A program made the position numbers and the translations under genes. From NCBI GenBank assembly GCA_964036155.1, contig OZ038423.1:47383249-47447248 (forward strand): a stretch of DNA of 64,000 nt, written 5' to 3'. Source of the stretch: Diploscapter coronatus. Its lineage: Eukaryota; Nematoda; Chromadorea; Rhabditida; Rhabditidae. Positions 1 to 13,473 of the stretch are shown here, piece after piece (position 1 is the stretch's first letter; the number at the start of each line of letters is the position of its first letter). The notes beneath the pieces are model-generated. The model had not been told where the DNA came from. It searched no databases and saw only the letters and a program-made list of their open reading frames with translations.

Positions 1-1705
1 GGCAATCAGGGCCAAGGGCAGTACAATCAGAACCAGGGACAAGGGCAGGGCCAGAATCAGGGAATGGGCCAACAGGGTCAAAATGGGCAGGGCCAAGACC
101 AGCACCAGCAAGGTTCGGAGGGTCGGGGATCGGAAACTAGACAGAATAGACAAAATGGGCAGGATTATCAATATGATCAGCAGCCATCCGAGCAAAACCA
201 GGGCCAAAATGGTCCGCAACATGATCAATCAAGTTCCGGGGCGGGTTCAAGCTCAACACAGACTCCTGGTGGACGCAACCAAAATCAAGGCTCCACAGAT
301 TCCTCGGGGATGGGAAATGGGCAAAATGGGGAGGGACAAAACCAAAACACTCCATTCGATCAAACCCTATCTTCTTCTACGCAGAGCTCGGAAGGTAGAG
401 TTGGGAATGATAAGTAATCGAAGACAGAAGAAATATCAGTTTTGCTAGCACCAAGCATGAAATCCTCAATATTTATAGCATACATGTTTCTATCGATTTT
501 TGTGTACGGCTTCTTTCTGAATTACAAATCTCTAGCTCTTAGAATGTCAAGAGCGAAAGCGATTGGTCTTTGAAATTTTTGCGCGAATACTCCAATAATT
601 TGAAGCCTACTTTTCACTCTATCCAAATCTTTATAGACACAATATATCCTTCCTATAAGCCTGGGGCGGGATCCTCTCATCACACCAAGCATCCTTGAAT
701 GTCCATACCTGAGTTACTTTGCCTTCAAATCATCCACAAGAATCTTAGCTTCAGGCCAGAACGGGGAGGGTCAGGGCTACCAATATGACCAAGGTATGGG
801 CCAGTCGTCGACCCAGGACTACTCGGGTGGTCAGGGAGGTTATCAACAAGACCAGAATGGAGGGCAACAGGGCCAGGGTCAGGGACAGGGACAAGGTTAA
901 TTAATTTTTATGCCTCAAGAATTTTCTGAACAAGGTCTCCTAAAAGACTGTTAATTGTGTTTCTTTGTTGTCTAACTTCGAGTTACGTGTCAGAAGTTTC
1001 TTGTACAAACAAACTCACTGTTCGTCCCACGATAGATCTCCTAATTAAGTTTCAATTTAAAATTCCAGGCCAGGGCCAGGGACAGGGTCAAAATGGTCAG
1101 AATAACCACAATGGTGGCCAGGGTGGTTCCAATCAAGGGCAGGGTCAGGGTGGACAAGGTTTCCCCAAGTCTACATCCAAAAAATCAGTTTCAAACTTCA
1201 GGACAAGGCGGTCACAATAATCAGCAAGGGGGCCAAGGTCAAGGCCAGGGTCAGGGCCAGAATTCAGGTTGATCCTTCATGAAGTAAATCCTTGGTTTAT
1301 TCGGTTTTCTTGGTTCTTTGAGTTTATGAAAATTTTAGAAATAAAAAAATTACCGTGAATTTTCAGGACAGTACAACCAAGGCCAGGGTCAGTATCAGGG
1401 TAAGTCGGAAAAATCTAAGTTCTGAATTTTTATGAGAAAATCTTAGGCCAACAAGGAGGATCTAATCAGGGATATAACGGAAACCAGGCTGGAACGGTTA
1501 GTGGATTAGTTTTTAATCGTACTTCGAATGCATAAACCAATGGTTCACTGATAAATATTGATTTCTATTAATTTCCCTGAAACAGGTTTAAAAATAGTTG
1601 CAGAACCCTCAGTTTGATCAATCCGGATCTGGTACTGGCAACGGTCAACCTGTTTGGTACTATTTCTACTATCCTTCAAATCTCTACGGATACTACGGAA
1701 AATAA
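1..1705 (+). CDS. Gln/Gly/Asn-rich low-complexity protein, 3' part of gene (5' end outside window)
   Basis: Seven exons can be joined in one frame: 1-394, 755-895, 1069-1158, 1202-1267, 1367-1399, 1447-1496 and 1604-1705 (stop TAA). The first five internal junctions are phase 1 and split a Gly codon; the last is phase 0. The product is almost entirely GQGQ, GQNGQ and NQGQG tracts with scattered Ser and Tyr. It ends in an aromatic tail, QPVWYYFYYPSNLYGYYGK. No catalytic domain is visible, and the composition resembles prion-like or structural low-complexity proteins. The open frame runs off the left edge, so the N-terminus and any signal peptide are unseen. An AATAAA at 2014-2019 could be its polyadenylation signal. 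The uniform phase of most introns suggests growth by exon duplication. Function is unknown; the splice model is well supported by frame and composition. Confidence 0.8.
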
Positions 1706-1721
1706 ATTCGGAAGGAAATTT

Positions 1722-1747
1722 GAAGAAGAAGAAGAAGAAGAAGAAGA
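1722..1747 (+). repeat. (GAA)n microsatellite
   Basis: About eight to nine GAA units lie just after the stop codon of the Gln/Gly-rich gene, probably in its 3' UTR. Confidence 0.9.
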
Positions 1748-4359
1748 GCCTATTTTCCAAGCATCTCAATACTGCCTGAACCATATCAAATCTCACTTTG
1801 CAATATTCATAGGGTTATTATCGATTCGAGACTATTCTAAATCTTATAACCTACAGTAAATTCTCTAAAACTGGGGTGGGTATTATAATTATTCTGGGGT
1901 GGAGCCTGGGGCTTTAATTTCAGGGTGGACTTTTTCTGAGATTGAGATTTAATATTTTAGGGAATCTATTGTAGTAAGAGTAAGCCATTTTATTGAAACT
2001 TTCAAAGTTGTGCAATAAATATATTTGCTTATAAATATGTAACAAAGTTTTGATAGCGTTATTATTATTATATAAAATAGTAGATTATTTCCTAATCCAG
2101 TAATTTAAAAGGCGCCAAATATGATTTTGTTTTACATTATTTAAATAAATTTACTCTATTTTTAACGATTTTTGGTGACCTGTCAATTTGATTTGATAAG
2201 GATTACACCAAACATATCTGTTTTCTCCGACATTTCACGTGGTTTTTGTCTGTTAAAACTGGCCAAAACCCTTGTTTCTCTTGTTTGGAATGTTCTTTTA
2301 CATTCTCTGAGAATTACTAAAACATCGGTTTGATAGGACGAAATAGCGACAAGAAAAGATAAGGATACTGATAAAAACAATGAAAAATCGAATTCGAGAA
2401 AATTCCACAGGTGAGACGAAAGTTTGGTTAGAAAGACATCGATTCCGTAAGAGTTCAGAAAATTCCAAAGTTCATCTTTAACGTCTTACTAATTAAAGTG
2501 ATCTTACAATCTCTAACCTTGATTTTAGATCTCCTATTTTCAGCTATGATACGGTTTCTTCGAGTAACATTTATGAGTCACTAAAGATCTAAAACATTCA
2601 ATTTCCGCGAAATCGTTAATGAAATTTTCGAGTCCTTTGTCGTTTTTGCCGAAACTTTTAATCGAAAATTTTGCTGACATCTATTTCATGCCTTAAAAAA
2701 TTCATAAATCAACGCAAGAGTCTGCCCCTAAAATATTCTCGTGCAAAGTTAATTCAACCCACGAACTATGTCGTGTATGAATATGAAATTATTTATCCAA
2801 AACCATTTTTAACCCTTCAGATACTTTTTATTTTGAATTTCCATTCATATTATATCATTCTATTTCTATTTAAAATTGTTTCTAACCGATGAGAGCATAA
2901 CCTAACTTTTTTAATCATAATATAGCCTTTCAGTCAATTTTCAACTTTACCTAGACATCGCTCTAGCGCTTTTAGCGGAAGTGGAATGGAAAATTAAAAC
3001 CGAAAAGATGTCATAAGTGCAATACATTTCTGTCCCATTTAAAAGGATGAAATTCGATAGATTTCTCTAAACTTTCTCCTCCGACGTTGAAGCATAGGGT
3101 TTTCACCACTGTAAAGCCGTCTGGAGATACGGCACTTCAGATATGAATGAAAAGTCTATGTTCTGTGAATGACTTTTCTACTTCGCGTGAAATATTTAGG
3201 CTATAAATTCGAACTCAGGGATGCGCGAAATAATTTTAAAAATACGTTTAAAGATAGTCGGCAGAAAACGGGCTGAAATACGCACTTCACGATTTTTTTG
3301 CACATTCGTTTTGATAGACATGAATGCGTTTCCTCTCACGTACTTGCGTATTCGCATTCTTTAGTCGTAGGGTTCCCAAACTATATTCGACGCACAATGT
3401 GCGCGTTAAAATTTAATACCAGCGAGTTTTTTTTTTTTAATTTTTTTGTTATTTTGAATTTGAATTTAAATTCTCGTTTTTCAGGTTCAAAATAATGAAC
3501 ATTCATAATATTTTGGCTTTATAGGCTTGACCGCAAGTGTTATGAATGACGGTGAAATATAATTGGGCGTTGAGAGGCTCAAAGAAAGGGTCTTTCGGTC
3601 TGGTTCATTCAGGCTAAAGCAATTAATAGGCAAGAAATAGTATAAATGTTCGAGAGGGCACCCCGGGAAAAAACAGCTACCAATCAAAAACAGAAAAATG
3701 GCACTTCCGACATTTGCGCTTACCTTTGTATTCTAGTTTTCTCACAAATTGCCGTATTACAATGCGTCACTCTGCGTCTGTTACTTCCTCTATGATGTAA
3801 GATGGCCATACTCTGTCATTTTAATTTGCCATTATTCAAACAGTCAAAAAGTCGGAATTTTATATCGTTCTAAACGATCTTTTTCCACTGGTTTTAAGCA
3901 ACAATAGGGGAAATTTTTCATCTTAAGGTCATATTTGACCCAGGCTGTCTATTTTGCCCCCTATCAGATTCATTTTTGAGTTTTGAAACCTGCGTTTTGC
4001 GTTTTATTTAGGGAAATTTCAAGTTCACTCGGCCTTTTAAATATTAGCTTATCATTTCTTTCCTGATGCGATAAAATGTTCGGAGATCACTACCTATTAT
4101 AAAAACGCCGTGTTTATCATTTCTATTTCCAACAATAGGTAAGTTTCAAAGTCCAACTTGTATGATTTGATATTTCAAAATCGATTCATCATTGTCAATT
4201 TCTTCTAGCCATTATAAAATTTTTCGATACCAATCGTTACTTTCCGCGTTAAACTCATGCTAGACACAAGATTTTGAACTGTTTTCTCCGAAAAAATACG
4301 TAGTTTTAGACTCTAGAAGTAAGAATATTTCCAGACCCACCCAACCCAAAGTACTCTCA

Positions 4360-4397
4360 AGAAAAAGGTATTATCCTTCAGGAAAATACCTTTTTCT
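4360..4397. repeat. Short inverted repeat (hairpin)
   Basis: AGAAAAAGGTATT is followed after about 12 bases by its complement AATACCTTTTTCT. The arms are about 13 bp. It lies in intergenic DNA and its role is unknown. Confidence 0.75.
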
Positions 4398-7358
4398 AGG
4401 GCTTTTTGACTGAATAATTTATTCTAGTCCAGTCCTGAAGCTAAAGAGTGGTTACGTTTGCATTTTTTACGGAACTATATCCGCTTTTGGTATTTGTAGG
4501 CGATAAAGACTACTCTTTAACGCCATAAATTAGTATAGAAATTATTTTTATAACTGAAAAAAACGTTCATGCCAAATTTTGCAACTTGATACCATTAATT
4601 TGTGACTAAAATAACCAAGAGATTGAGATGAAATTAGGCGACATTTTATGGTTTAAAAGAGTTGTTGCAAAAATATAAAACAATTAAACTTTTATGATTC
4701 ATAAAAGAGAGGGTGCATGCAATGGTGTCGTTAATTTTCACATTTTTCCCCAAAGATTTTCCAATAGAAACCCCAAATTCGGTCCTATAAAATAAGGAAT
4801 TCGTATATTTCGCAGAAAAACTCCGATAAAAATTATTCCGCCTCATATTTTATTATTCATAAATAATACAAAGAATCACGCCATTTCCCTATTATATCCT
4901 ATTTTTACACCGTTTGTTCCGATTTTAGTAGCTCTTAAAAAATACTCGCTCGAGTATAAGTGTACCAGAAAGACCAATTCTAAATAAGGCTCAGATTGCT
5001 TGTGAATTATTTAGGCCGGTCTATTTTGCCTATCTTTAAACAGACCCAGATTTTTCCATTTTGTTGTTATTTTAAGCCAATAAAGCCTCGGTAAAGCACC
5101 TTTTGACATTATTTGAATTTGGATGCTAAGAAAATTACTGGAACGTCAATATATGACGTTCTCCAACGTATATTGGGGAATATTTTTAACATGCAAAAAT
5201 CAGACCAAAGATTTATATAAAATAGCCCACTTTTGACCATCTTTTTGTATAAACTTTCACCAGGAAATTAAAGGAAATCGAACGCAAAGAGTAGGCGACT
5301 GGTCATAGAAGAATTTCATTTTCAGAAGCGGAGCTCAAATGAAAATCCCCCTTTTGAATGTAAACAATCTAGTTCATATTTGGATAGGATAAGGCTAGCT
5401 TTTTTGCATCGAAAACATGAAAATATGAGTGCGTTTGAACTTAGAGACCACGATGGAAAACGCTATTCTCCAAAATAACGTTTAAAAGCATACCTATTTT
5501 GGCCTTAAGCCATTGAGTGCCCTCCTTAAACTAAAATGATCCGCATAGACCATGTTGCTTACGTCCCCATGTAACAACTTTCCATAGGGAACTTTCTGTG
5601 CGCACTTCCTCTCCATAGCTCTTTTCGAATGAAAGCCTACCAGGTCTGTTTAAATTTCATACATTAATGATGTATGATAGTGTACAAGTTATATTTCACT
5701 TGTTATTCATAATTTTGCATCCCACATAAGTATAATTATAGAAGTGATTAGTTAGTTAGCAGTCAATTTCATTGATAACGCGACGCCCTCTGGCTTATTA
5801 GTCGATTTTCTTCTGATTGAATCAGTTCCCTGCGTCTCTGCGCTTCTAATGATAAAAGACAGACACTCTAACCGTCTGACTTACGAGTTTCAGTGGCGCA
5901 TGTCGGACGGTTTTTATTCGATCAGTTTGGTGATTCACGATAGGAAGTGACTAACATGAAACCGTTACTATTTTCAAATTACAACCCTCCATTTCGAGAC
6001 CCAACTTCCAGGCTTATCTGAGAGTTCAAATGCTGAACAGAGATTTCGAAATCGATTTATTTATCAACAATATTTAACAAAACATTCGCGACTACATATT
6101 ATGCGATGTTTTCGGATATTACATTTCAATTCAATTCATAGGTCTATAGAACTCGTGAATGCACATATTTTTGTCGTTGGTTTCAAAAAGTCCATGTTTA
6201 GATTTTGAATGAAATGAATTGTGAATTCTTAAATTCAAAAGTACAGTATAAGTTCATAATTTTAAAAATTCATATTATTCAAAATCAATAATAGGTATTT
6301 TATTTGGACAGAAATAATTATTTAAAAATCGGTTAAAATTCGAGCTTTCTAAAAATCTATCAATTTTCGATCATCTAACTAGCTGTTTTGCCCAAATTTG
6401 ACTCTCTATTTGATTTCAAATCTATCTCAAAAACTTGCAAAACATGCGCCGAAAAAGTCTCGTGGTTTCAGGCAAATACGTACGTTGCCTGTTCAATCGT
6501 TTAAGTCGCATTTATTATTTTGCACCTATCATATTTGTATCAACATCGATAGGGGCATTATGGCATTATAAAATTCCGATCTTTGCAAATTCAAATGCCT
6601 AAATTTTATATTTCGTCCTAGTTTTCTGATCCATCCTTCACCACATTGATAGAACCATAATTAATATAGCCCTATGGGGATACTGATAAAATTGCAAACT
6701 TTATTACTATCTTATCGGTTCTGTTAGCACGTGCTACGCTTCTCTTCTTCTCTCGAAAGTTCCCGCTATTTTGCTGATAATTTCTCTATTCTCACATTTT
6801 TAGGGGTATTTCATAGTTTTCTGTCTCTTTTTCAATTCTCTCGAGGGGGGCGTGGTTTAAGTCGCTTTATATACGTCTCTTTCGCTTTTCCAGCGTTTGT
6901 TCTAATAAACACCCTTTCCACTGAAATCTTCAGAGATTTTTTTCTGGAACGCTCCATATCTGATCAATGTTCGATCTAAAATAATTGATTAGTTTGAACT
7001 TTTTTCGAATCTAAATCATTCTCTTTCACATCGAAAACTCATTTTCTCCCATCATTTTTCGTAAGAAGAAAACTTCTTATAATTGATCCCGATCAAGTTT
7101 TTTTCCTAATCTTCCAAACCTAAAATTGAATTTAATCTCTTTTTTTTCCGACAATCGCTCCACTCTTCCCCACTTATTTACCAGTTCTTTAATATCCTTT
7201 ACATAATTGTCTCCTAAAACTCCCGATTAAAACCGTGCCCGAGTGGCCAAATAACACTTTTCAGTTCGTATTTTTGCCAGTCTTTTCCTCAAAACATATT
7301 CATTTTAAATGTTCCAGTATTTTCACCTTCAAGTTTCCATTCTAGCATCTTTTACTAC

Positions 7359-10300
7359 ATGTTTACCTCGAAAAATGTTCCGATCAAAAGGTTTCAATAT
7401 TTTTATCTAAAAATTCAATTTTTAGCCTTCAAAACGATTCGCCTAAATTTCACCGATCATATTCTGGACCATCAGATTATCAAAACGTGTGCCAAAACGT
7501 CGCCGCTCAGATTTTCGTCCTCGAAAAAACCCCTTGAAAAGGCCGACCAGAACAATAATCAACCTAATAAAGAAGAAATGTCGATGAAACGAAAGTCCTT
7601 CTTCACCAAACTCATGAAGCTCGTCGGAAAAGGAAGTAGGCAATTTTAGGCTTATTTGTTAAATTTATATTCTATATAGGATTGAGTCAATTTGTCGGGA
7701 AATTTAATATGAAAATGTCGAATGACATAATTTCCACATAAATGACTATAACGAGATTCTATCCAAGTCTGGATTTCCCCGAAAAATTAGCTCTAGCCCT
7801 TAAATATACTCAAAACATTAGCATAGATTAGTTGAATTTATTATACCCTAAAGTACAATAACTCATTAATTCTGAAACTCCATCAAGCTTAATCTTTATT
7901 CTCTTCGACATCTATTCATTCTTCCATTCAAGAAACTTTAACCTTTACTTTTTTGAAATTTATTCATTCCGAAATTCTCCAAAGTCTAATCTTTAATTTT
8001 TGAAACTTAATTATTTTCTTAAATATCTTAGCAACCGCAAGAAAACAAATCTTGGGAGAATGGTGCATACGTTAACCATTCAAGCTGGAAACTTCGCATT
8101 GAAGATTTCGAAATGCACTTGAATAATTCATGCTTCTAGAAACAGATGTTCATTTAACTTGTATTTTCGCAGAAAAATACCTAGCTTAGACTATACAATT
8201 CTAAAATCTCAAATGTTTTCTGGGACTCATATTTTGCGTTCACTGCAATATCTAAGACCCAAATAGTGGACGCATTAGTTATTTTAATCCTTTAGGTTTC
8301 TAAATTTAGCACTTTTAGTTGAGGCCCTTAGGTAACCATCATTTGTCTTAGATCTCTTGTAAAATTACTACTCTCTGAGTTGTGTCTGATATCTTTAGGC
8401 TCTCTAAAAATTTAGGACTATTTGCGATCTTTGACTGTGCGGGAAAGCGTTTGAATAACCGGGGGTAAACATTGTGTTACTCGGTCACGAGTTTGGATCA
8501 TCTTTGAATTTTGCAAAAAAAATCGGCAACAGATTTTAAAATCCGAATTTCATGTTTTAAACGTTTACATGTCATTTTCAAAAAAATGACAACATTTATT
8601 TTCATTTTCCTCTTGCAAAATTAGCTCCAAAGTGCCTAATTGCTCTAATGGCAGAAAAAAACGGATAAGTAAAAATAGCAGCAAAGCACTAAAAAGAACC
8701 CATTTGTAACTCATCTCGAGTTAATCCCGCATGTGAGAATGGATATTTTGCAACACCAGCTATACGAAACTCATTCAAACTCGTGAATTTCGACAAAATT
8801 AGATAACGCGAAAAAATTCATAGAGTTCAAAGCCAGTGGGTCCAAAAACCTGGGAAAACTCGCTGGGGGATCCCTAGGGGTCAGGACTATTACCTACCTA
8901 TTACTGCTTTAAGGAGGGGTAACAATTTTGGTGATCAAAAACTACTGCCGAGAGGGTGTGTCCTAGGTCTGACAAAAGGTGCGCGAAGAAGGTTGGAAGT
9001 AATTTTCGAGGAGTGATCAAAACAAGTCGCGGAAATTGATATGATAAGGGAAAAGTAATAATTTTCCGCGCAAGTTTTTATTTATTTTACGCTCGCGTGC
9101 TTGAAGACAAACATAACGAAAGTGTATCTCGGAATTTTTGAGTAACAATCTATCAAATATCAAAATATAGCCCAGAATAAAATTCGATTTCTGTCTTTGA
9201 TAAATCACGTGTTCTTTCTGTCTATCTCAAATGATTTCACCCTACACAAAATCGTGTTCGTACACTATATCATTGAGAAAATCTTTCATTCGTAAAATAG
9301 ACGAAAATCGGCGATCTTTTCTATCGAATTTCGCTGAACCATGTCGAAACGGTCAATTGGGCGCCGGAATTCGGGGAAAAAGATCAAAATCAAAGAGCAG
9401 AAAGGACAAATGACGTTTGTTTTTGTTTATATTCGGAGATGTGTTGTATTTGTTCATTCTCGCCTTCTTCCGTAAAGCGGATAAAAAAGAATGAAATCAA
9501 CTCACGGAAATTCCTTCAAGAGGTCATTTGGAAGGAATGTTCGAAAATACGGAAAAGAGGGAGAAGGCGAAAAGAAAAGAAGCACGAAATTCACGCGCTT
9601 CAGTCTCGCAAATACCTTGTAGAAAGGGTATTTTTCAGCTTTCCTTACCTCCCTATTCCCTTCGCTCCTTCTCGCTTGTTCGCACTATTCATACAAACCA
9701 GCAAGTGCCTTCCCTGCAAAAGTCGACTTCGCAAACGCAAAACTAACATTTCGTCTCGGAAAAGACTCTTTTTACTCCGACAAATGTTCAATTCACTAAA
9801 CTGTACGACGAAAATTGAATCTTGTGGAAGACTAAAGATTTTTCGGGAAAACTCAACTAAAATCGAATTTTTGGATATTTAATCTGGGAATAATTGCATT
9901 TTTCTATCGGGGGTAGGCCAATTGAAATGCAATTTTGTTCTTGCTGGACCAAACAATTTGCGACAATTTCGAAACAATACCCATAATGAATAATGCGCGC
10001 AGATCCTTGGAAATGACTCATTTCTCTTTTGTAAATTTACGATTTCTAGCTGTTTAGTGTGCAGCACAACGATTTGGCTTTATATTGTGATAAAAAAACG
10101 CCTTTGAAGAAAGATGCTTGGGACCATTTTTATTCCCTGAAAATGTTTTCGGGAGACTTTTTATTCTCCATTAAAATCGCGATTCTGATGCAATAATGTT
10201 ATACTTCGATTTATACGAAAATATATTCACATTCCAAAACAAAATTTATCTCGAATGTTTGCACCAAAGTATATGACACATTCTTTTCAACAAAAGTTCA

Positions 10301-11409
10301 AGTTATTTTATCTCTTAATTGATGTCATTAGCTAATCAATTAACATGAAAAAGCAATAAAAATCTGAAGCCTAAATGGTTCCGACAAGTGCAATCTTGGT
10401 TCCACTAGTTAGCGTAGAACTGATTAGCACCTAAATTTCAAATTTACTCAGATTCTGAGAAATTCAAAATAGCATTATTACTAGATAAACTGATCATTAA
10501 GATCAATTAGCCATAAAAATTAATTAAGTTTAAAATTATTGAACATTTTAACAGTTTATTAATTTTGCTAATTTCAGATCAAGTCCGATCCTCAAAAACG
10601 TGTTTGGCCCAAATTTACGAGGAGCGAAAAAAGCAACGTCTAAGGTAAGCAGAAAAAAATCATAACAATGTTTTTGGTGGGAAGATTGGTTATTTGACAA
10701 ATTTTTGCATTGCATCAATATCAAATATCACGATTCACGATCGAAATCACAGGATAGTCAAAGTGTGTCGCTAATTCGAACTTGTTCGTTTGCCCAATTT
10801 GTCAAATACGCTAAAATTGGTCGAATTTTGGTATAAACGACAAAAAATTCGCTAGACCAAATGATATTTCTCAGACCTATTTCACTACTTTCATATCACA
10901 ATCCATGATATCATAGTCTTTATTTACTCCGAAAACTACGTCTCTGACAAATTATCTTGCTTTCCAAGGCCTATTTTGGCCGCGCAAGTCCAACTCTGGA
11001 TACACCTTTTAAAGTCATGCATTTCGAAATTCAGAATGTGGAGTTTGGAGCGCTTTTCTGAATCAAAAATCTCCGTATTTCGACATTTAAGCCTTTAGCC
11101 CTGTGCTTTACCTAACCGTTTCTTGATATCTAGTATGCATACGCGTCACTCAATTGTCATGTCAGCCCCTATCAAATTGGCTCTAGGAAGGCTCAAAACA
11201 CTGTTGTGAATTTTGGCAAAAAAATCAAACGACCAGGATTGAATTTGCGAACTCTGAATATTGAAAATTTAACAAACTGAGCCATTTGTCTTATTCAAAA
11301 TAGTTTCAGGTCCTCCTTATCTTCGCATCTGTCGCATATTGAGCCGATGCCAACGATATTCGAAGAGGACGAGTCGGCATTTGCTCCCGTCTGCGAGTTA
11401 CGTGTTTAA
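7359..11409 (+). CDS. Orphan basic protein, about 147 aa, three exons
   Basis: Exons 7359-7635, 10578-10644 and 11310-11409 (stop TAA) join in one frame with good GT/TTTCAG sites: AAGGAA|GTAGGC, ATTTCAG|ATCAAG, CTAAG|GTAAGC and GTTTCAG|GTCC. The C-terminal two thirds run from MSMKRKSFFTKLMKLVGKG through a charged stretch (AQIYEERKKQRLR) to an acidic, Ser-rich end (TIFEEDESAFAPVCELRV). The first in-frame ATG is at 7359, but ATG 7578 is as plausible, giving about 74 aa, because the upstream part has poor coding character. The first intron is about 2.9 kb, and AATAAA occurs at 11607 and 11835. I do not recognise the family, see no signal peptide or membrane segment, and propose no function. Confidence 0.6.
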
Positions 11410-12449
11410 CCAAATTACGACTGTAAACGCAGTACGACACTTCAGTACGGGAAATTATACATAAAACTGGCTATTAAATCAGTGCAACATTCAATTTTTT
11501 GTATAGACAAGCTGAAAAATTCGGTTTCCAAGCAACTTTTTTTTTAAAACCTTTTTTTCTTCTTTCTGTGATTCAATCGGGTTTCTCTCTTCACAATTCC
11601 TTCAAAAATAAAACGCATGTTAGGCTATTCTCATAATCGTAAATTTCAGTAGACTTTAAACTTCATCGCTTCCTGAATTTAGGCACATTTTTGGGATCCG
11701 TTATAATTTAAAGAAGTTATGTAATTTAATATGATACGGGTTATTATTTAAGCTGAGAAAATGTTATTGTAAATATGACTGAGATGTTTGATCCATGAGT
11801 GTTATATGTAATAATATTTTATTGTTATTTTCGGAATAAAAAGATTTCGATTTGAGTTATGCGTTCGCACTTTTGAGAATGAAAATGAGAAATAAAGAAA
11901 ATGTACTAGATCAGATAGCTGATTGTTTATGCTTCAACTACACTTTTTACTCAATGCACGGTGATTAATCACTTGTAGAGTTGAACGGGAGGTTATGAAA
12001 TCTGAACGCCTCACTTCAAGCTCTCAATTTTCAAAATACAAAATCCATTATTTTTGATCACCTCGACAACAAGCTCTGTAATCTCTTAGAGTTTGTTGAA
12101 AGTTGATCCAATTTTTCTTCGTTATCATTATCTTTATTTTCAAAATACATGAACTTTCCAAGCACATTATCTTTGGCCTTAGGTCACTTTCGAAGTCAGA
12201 ATCATCTCGAATTTATTGTTTATCTCTATCCGATCAAGAATTTTTCGATTTCGCGAGTTTTGACGCACTTCGGTCGTTGTTTTGGTGTCTGACCAGATGT
12301 GTGCCAAAACTTTGCCTAAGAAACGCCAGTTGGTCGAAAAATCGGAAAGCCTGCAGAATGTGGTGGTATTTTGCAGGGACTTGGAAAATCTTGCGATACC
12401 CCGGTCATTCTCAAATCTTCCCCGTCTTTAATTGAACAGGGATTTTCAT

Positions 12450-12521
12450 TCTTATCATTTCCGTTCATTGATAAGAACTGATCAGATAGCAGAGAAGATG
12501 TGATAAAGATTGATATGATAG
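12450..12521. promoter_or_regulatory. Cluster of GATA motifs
   Basis: Within about 70 bases there are TTATCA, TTGATAAG, AGATAG, TGATAAA and TGATATGATAG motifs, and two more TGATAA sites follow at about 12834 and 12855. TGATAA is the consensus of nematode intestinal and epidermal GATA factors. No firm gene lies directly downstream on the plus strand, so the target is unknown and chance in AT-rich DNA is possible. Confidence 0.3.
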
Positions 12522-13152
12522 CCACTCATTTATCCTTAGTAGTGGGGATTTCTGTTCAAGAGTGAAGATGTTTGAAACCTCCTCCACCCTCATTCCTTTC
12601 AATGAATATTTGAACACCAATACATATTTTCCCGACCAAATATGACATAACTTTGACACTCCAAAGAATAAGGACCATTTTTTTTTCAAAAAGTTGTCTA
12701 AAATAGGGTAAATATTGATATCGACCAGGAAACCTAAGCATTTTTGGCTCACGTGTTATTCTTAGACATGGGAAAATTATTTACCCCCTGAATTTTCCTG
12801 TTCTTTACTCAAAAGACGGAATTAATAAGAAATTGATAACTTCCTCGCTTTCACTGATAAAAATCTGCTCATCAGAGCTATTATTATGCCTATGTCACTT
12901 AATAAATGAAGCAATAAGTATTAAAAATAAAAATAAGCTAGTTATAATGAAGATTAAGGCCAAACATGGTATTCTACGTCATAGTGTAATCTAATTTATA
13001 AACTCATTGAGCAAAAATGGGGTTGGTTTTCGTTCATTCGCATATAACTTATATATAAACTCTGAATGAATGTTTATATTTGGGCTGCTCTGAGAATATT
13101 TTGGCATAAATATTCACACTGAGACTTTCATTCATATAAAACTGCAATTAGA

Positions 13153-13473
13153 TTGATACGATTCCATTACGGCGCGCGTGAAGATGAAAATAGGCACGGG
13201 ACTGGGCTCGACAAAAAATTATTCACCAGGGACCGCTCGAAGGTCGCTTACTCTTCTGCTGTCGCCGTTCACCTAGGAGCTTTCCTGGGTAATCGGTTAC
13301 TTAATCGTGAGGTGAGGGAGGGACCAGGGTCTTTTCCTGATATAGTTCCGCTTAGAGCCCGAAAATATCGAGAAAATTTATTTACACCGGAAGAAAAATT
13401 GAAGGAGGCCTTGGAGTCTTCAACTCAACTACGATGCGTGAACTTGGAATTTCTAGCGAATAGAATAGAATAA
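13153..13473 (+). other. Possible isolated coding exon, about 106 codons
   Basis: An open frame with higher GC than its surroundings encodes a charged sequence including VAYSSAVAVHLGAFLGNR and FTPEEKLKEALESS. It has no ATG (the frame begins with TTG after a possible AATTAG acceptor) and ends at TAA 13471-13473. No partner exon was found. It could be a terminal exon of an unseen gene, a decayed gene, or chance. Confidence 0.3.

Larger units (their letters stand above)
1706..7358. other. Intergenic, 5.6 kb
   Basis: AT-rich sequence between the Gln/Gly-rich gene and the orphan gene. Only short open frames without coding character are present. It holds the 3' UTR signal of the left gene (AATAAA 2014-2019) and a short perfect hairpin at 4360-4397. 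I see no RNA gene or recognisable transposon. Confidence 0.6.

Noticed and set aside
7234..7248. GTGCCCGAGTGGCC resembling a tRNA A box
   Set aside because: No matching B box or cloverleaf in the following 90 bases.
9439..9882. 147-codon Lys/Arg-rich plus-strand frame
   Set aside because: Falls inside the long first intron of the orphan gene, has no recognisable sequence character and does not match its splice phases.
12103..12435. 110-codon plus-strand frame
   Set aside because: AT-rich start, no domain, overlaps an equally unconvincing minus-strand frame.
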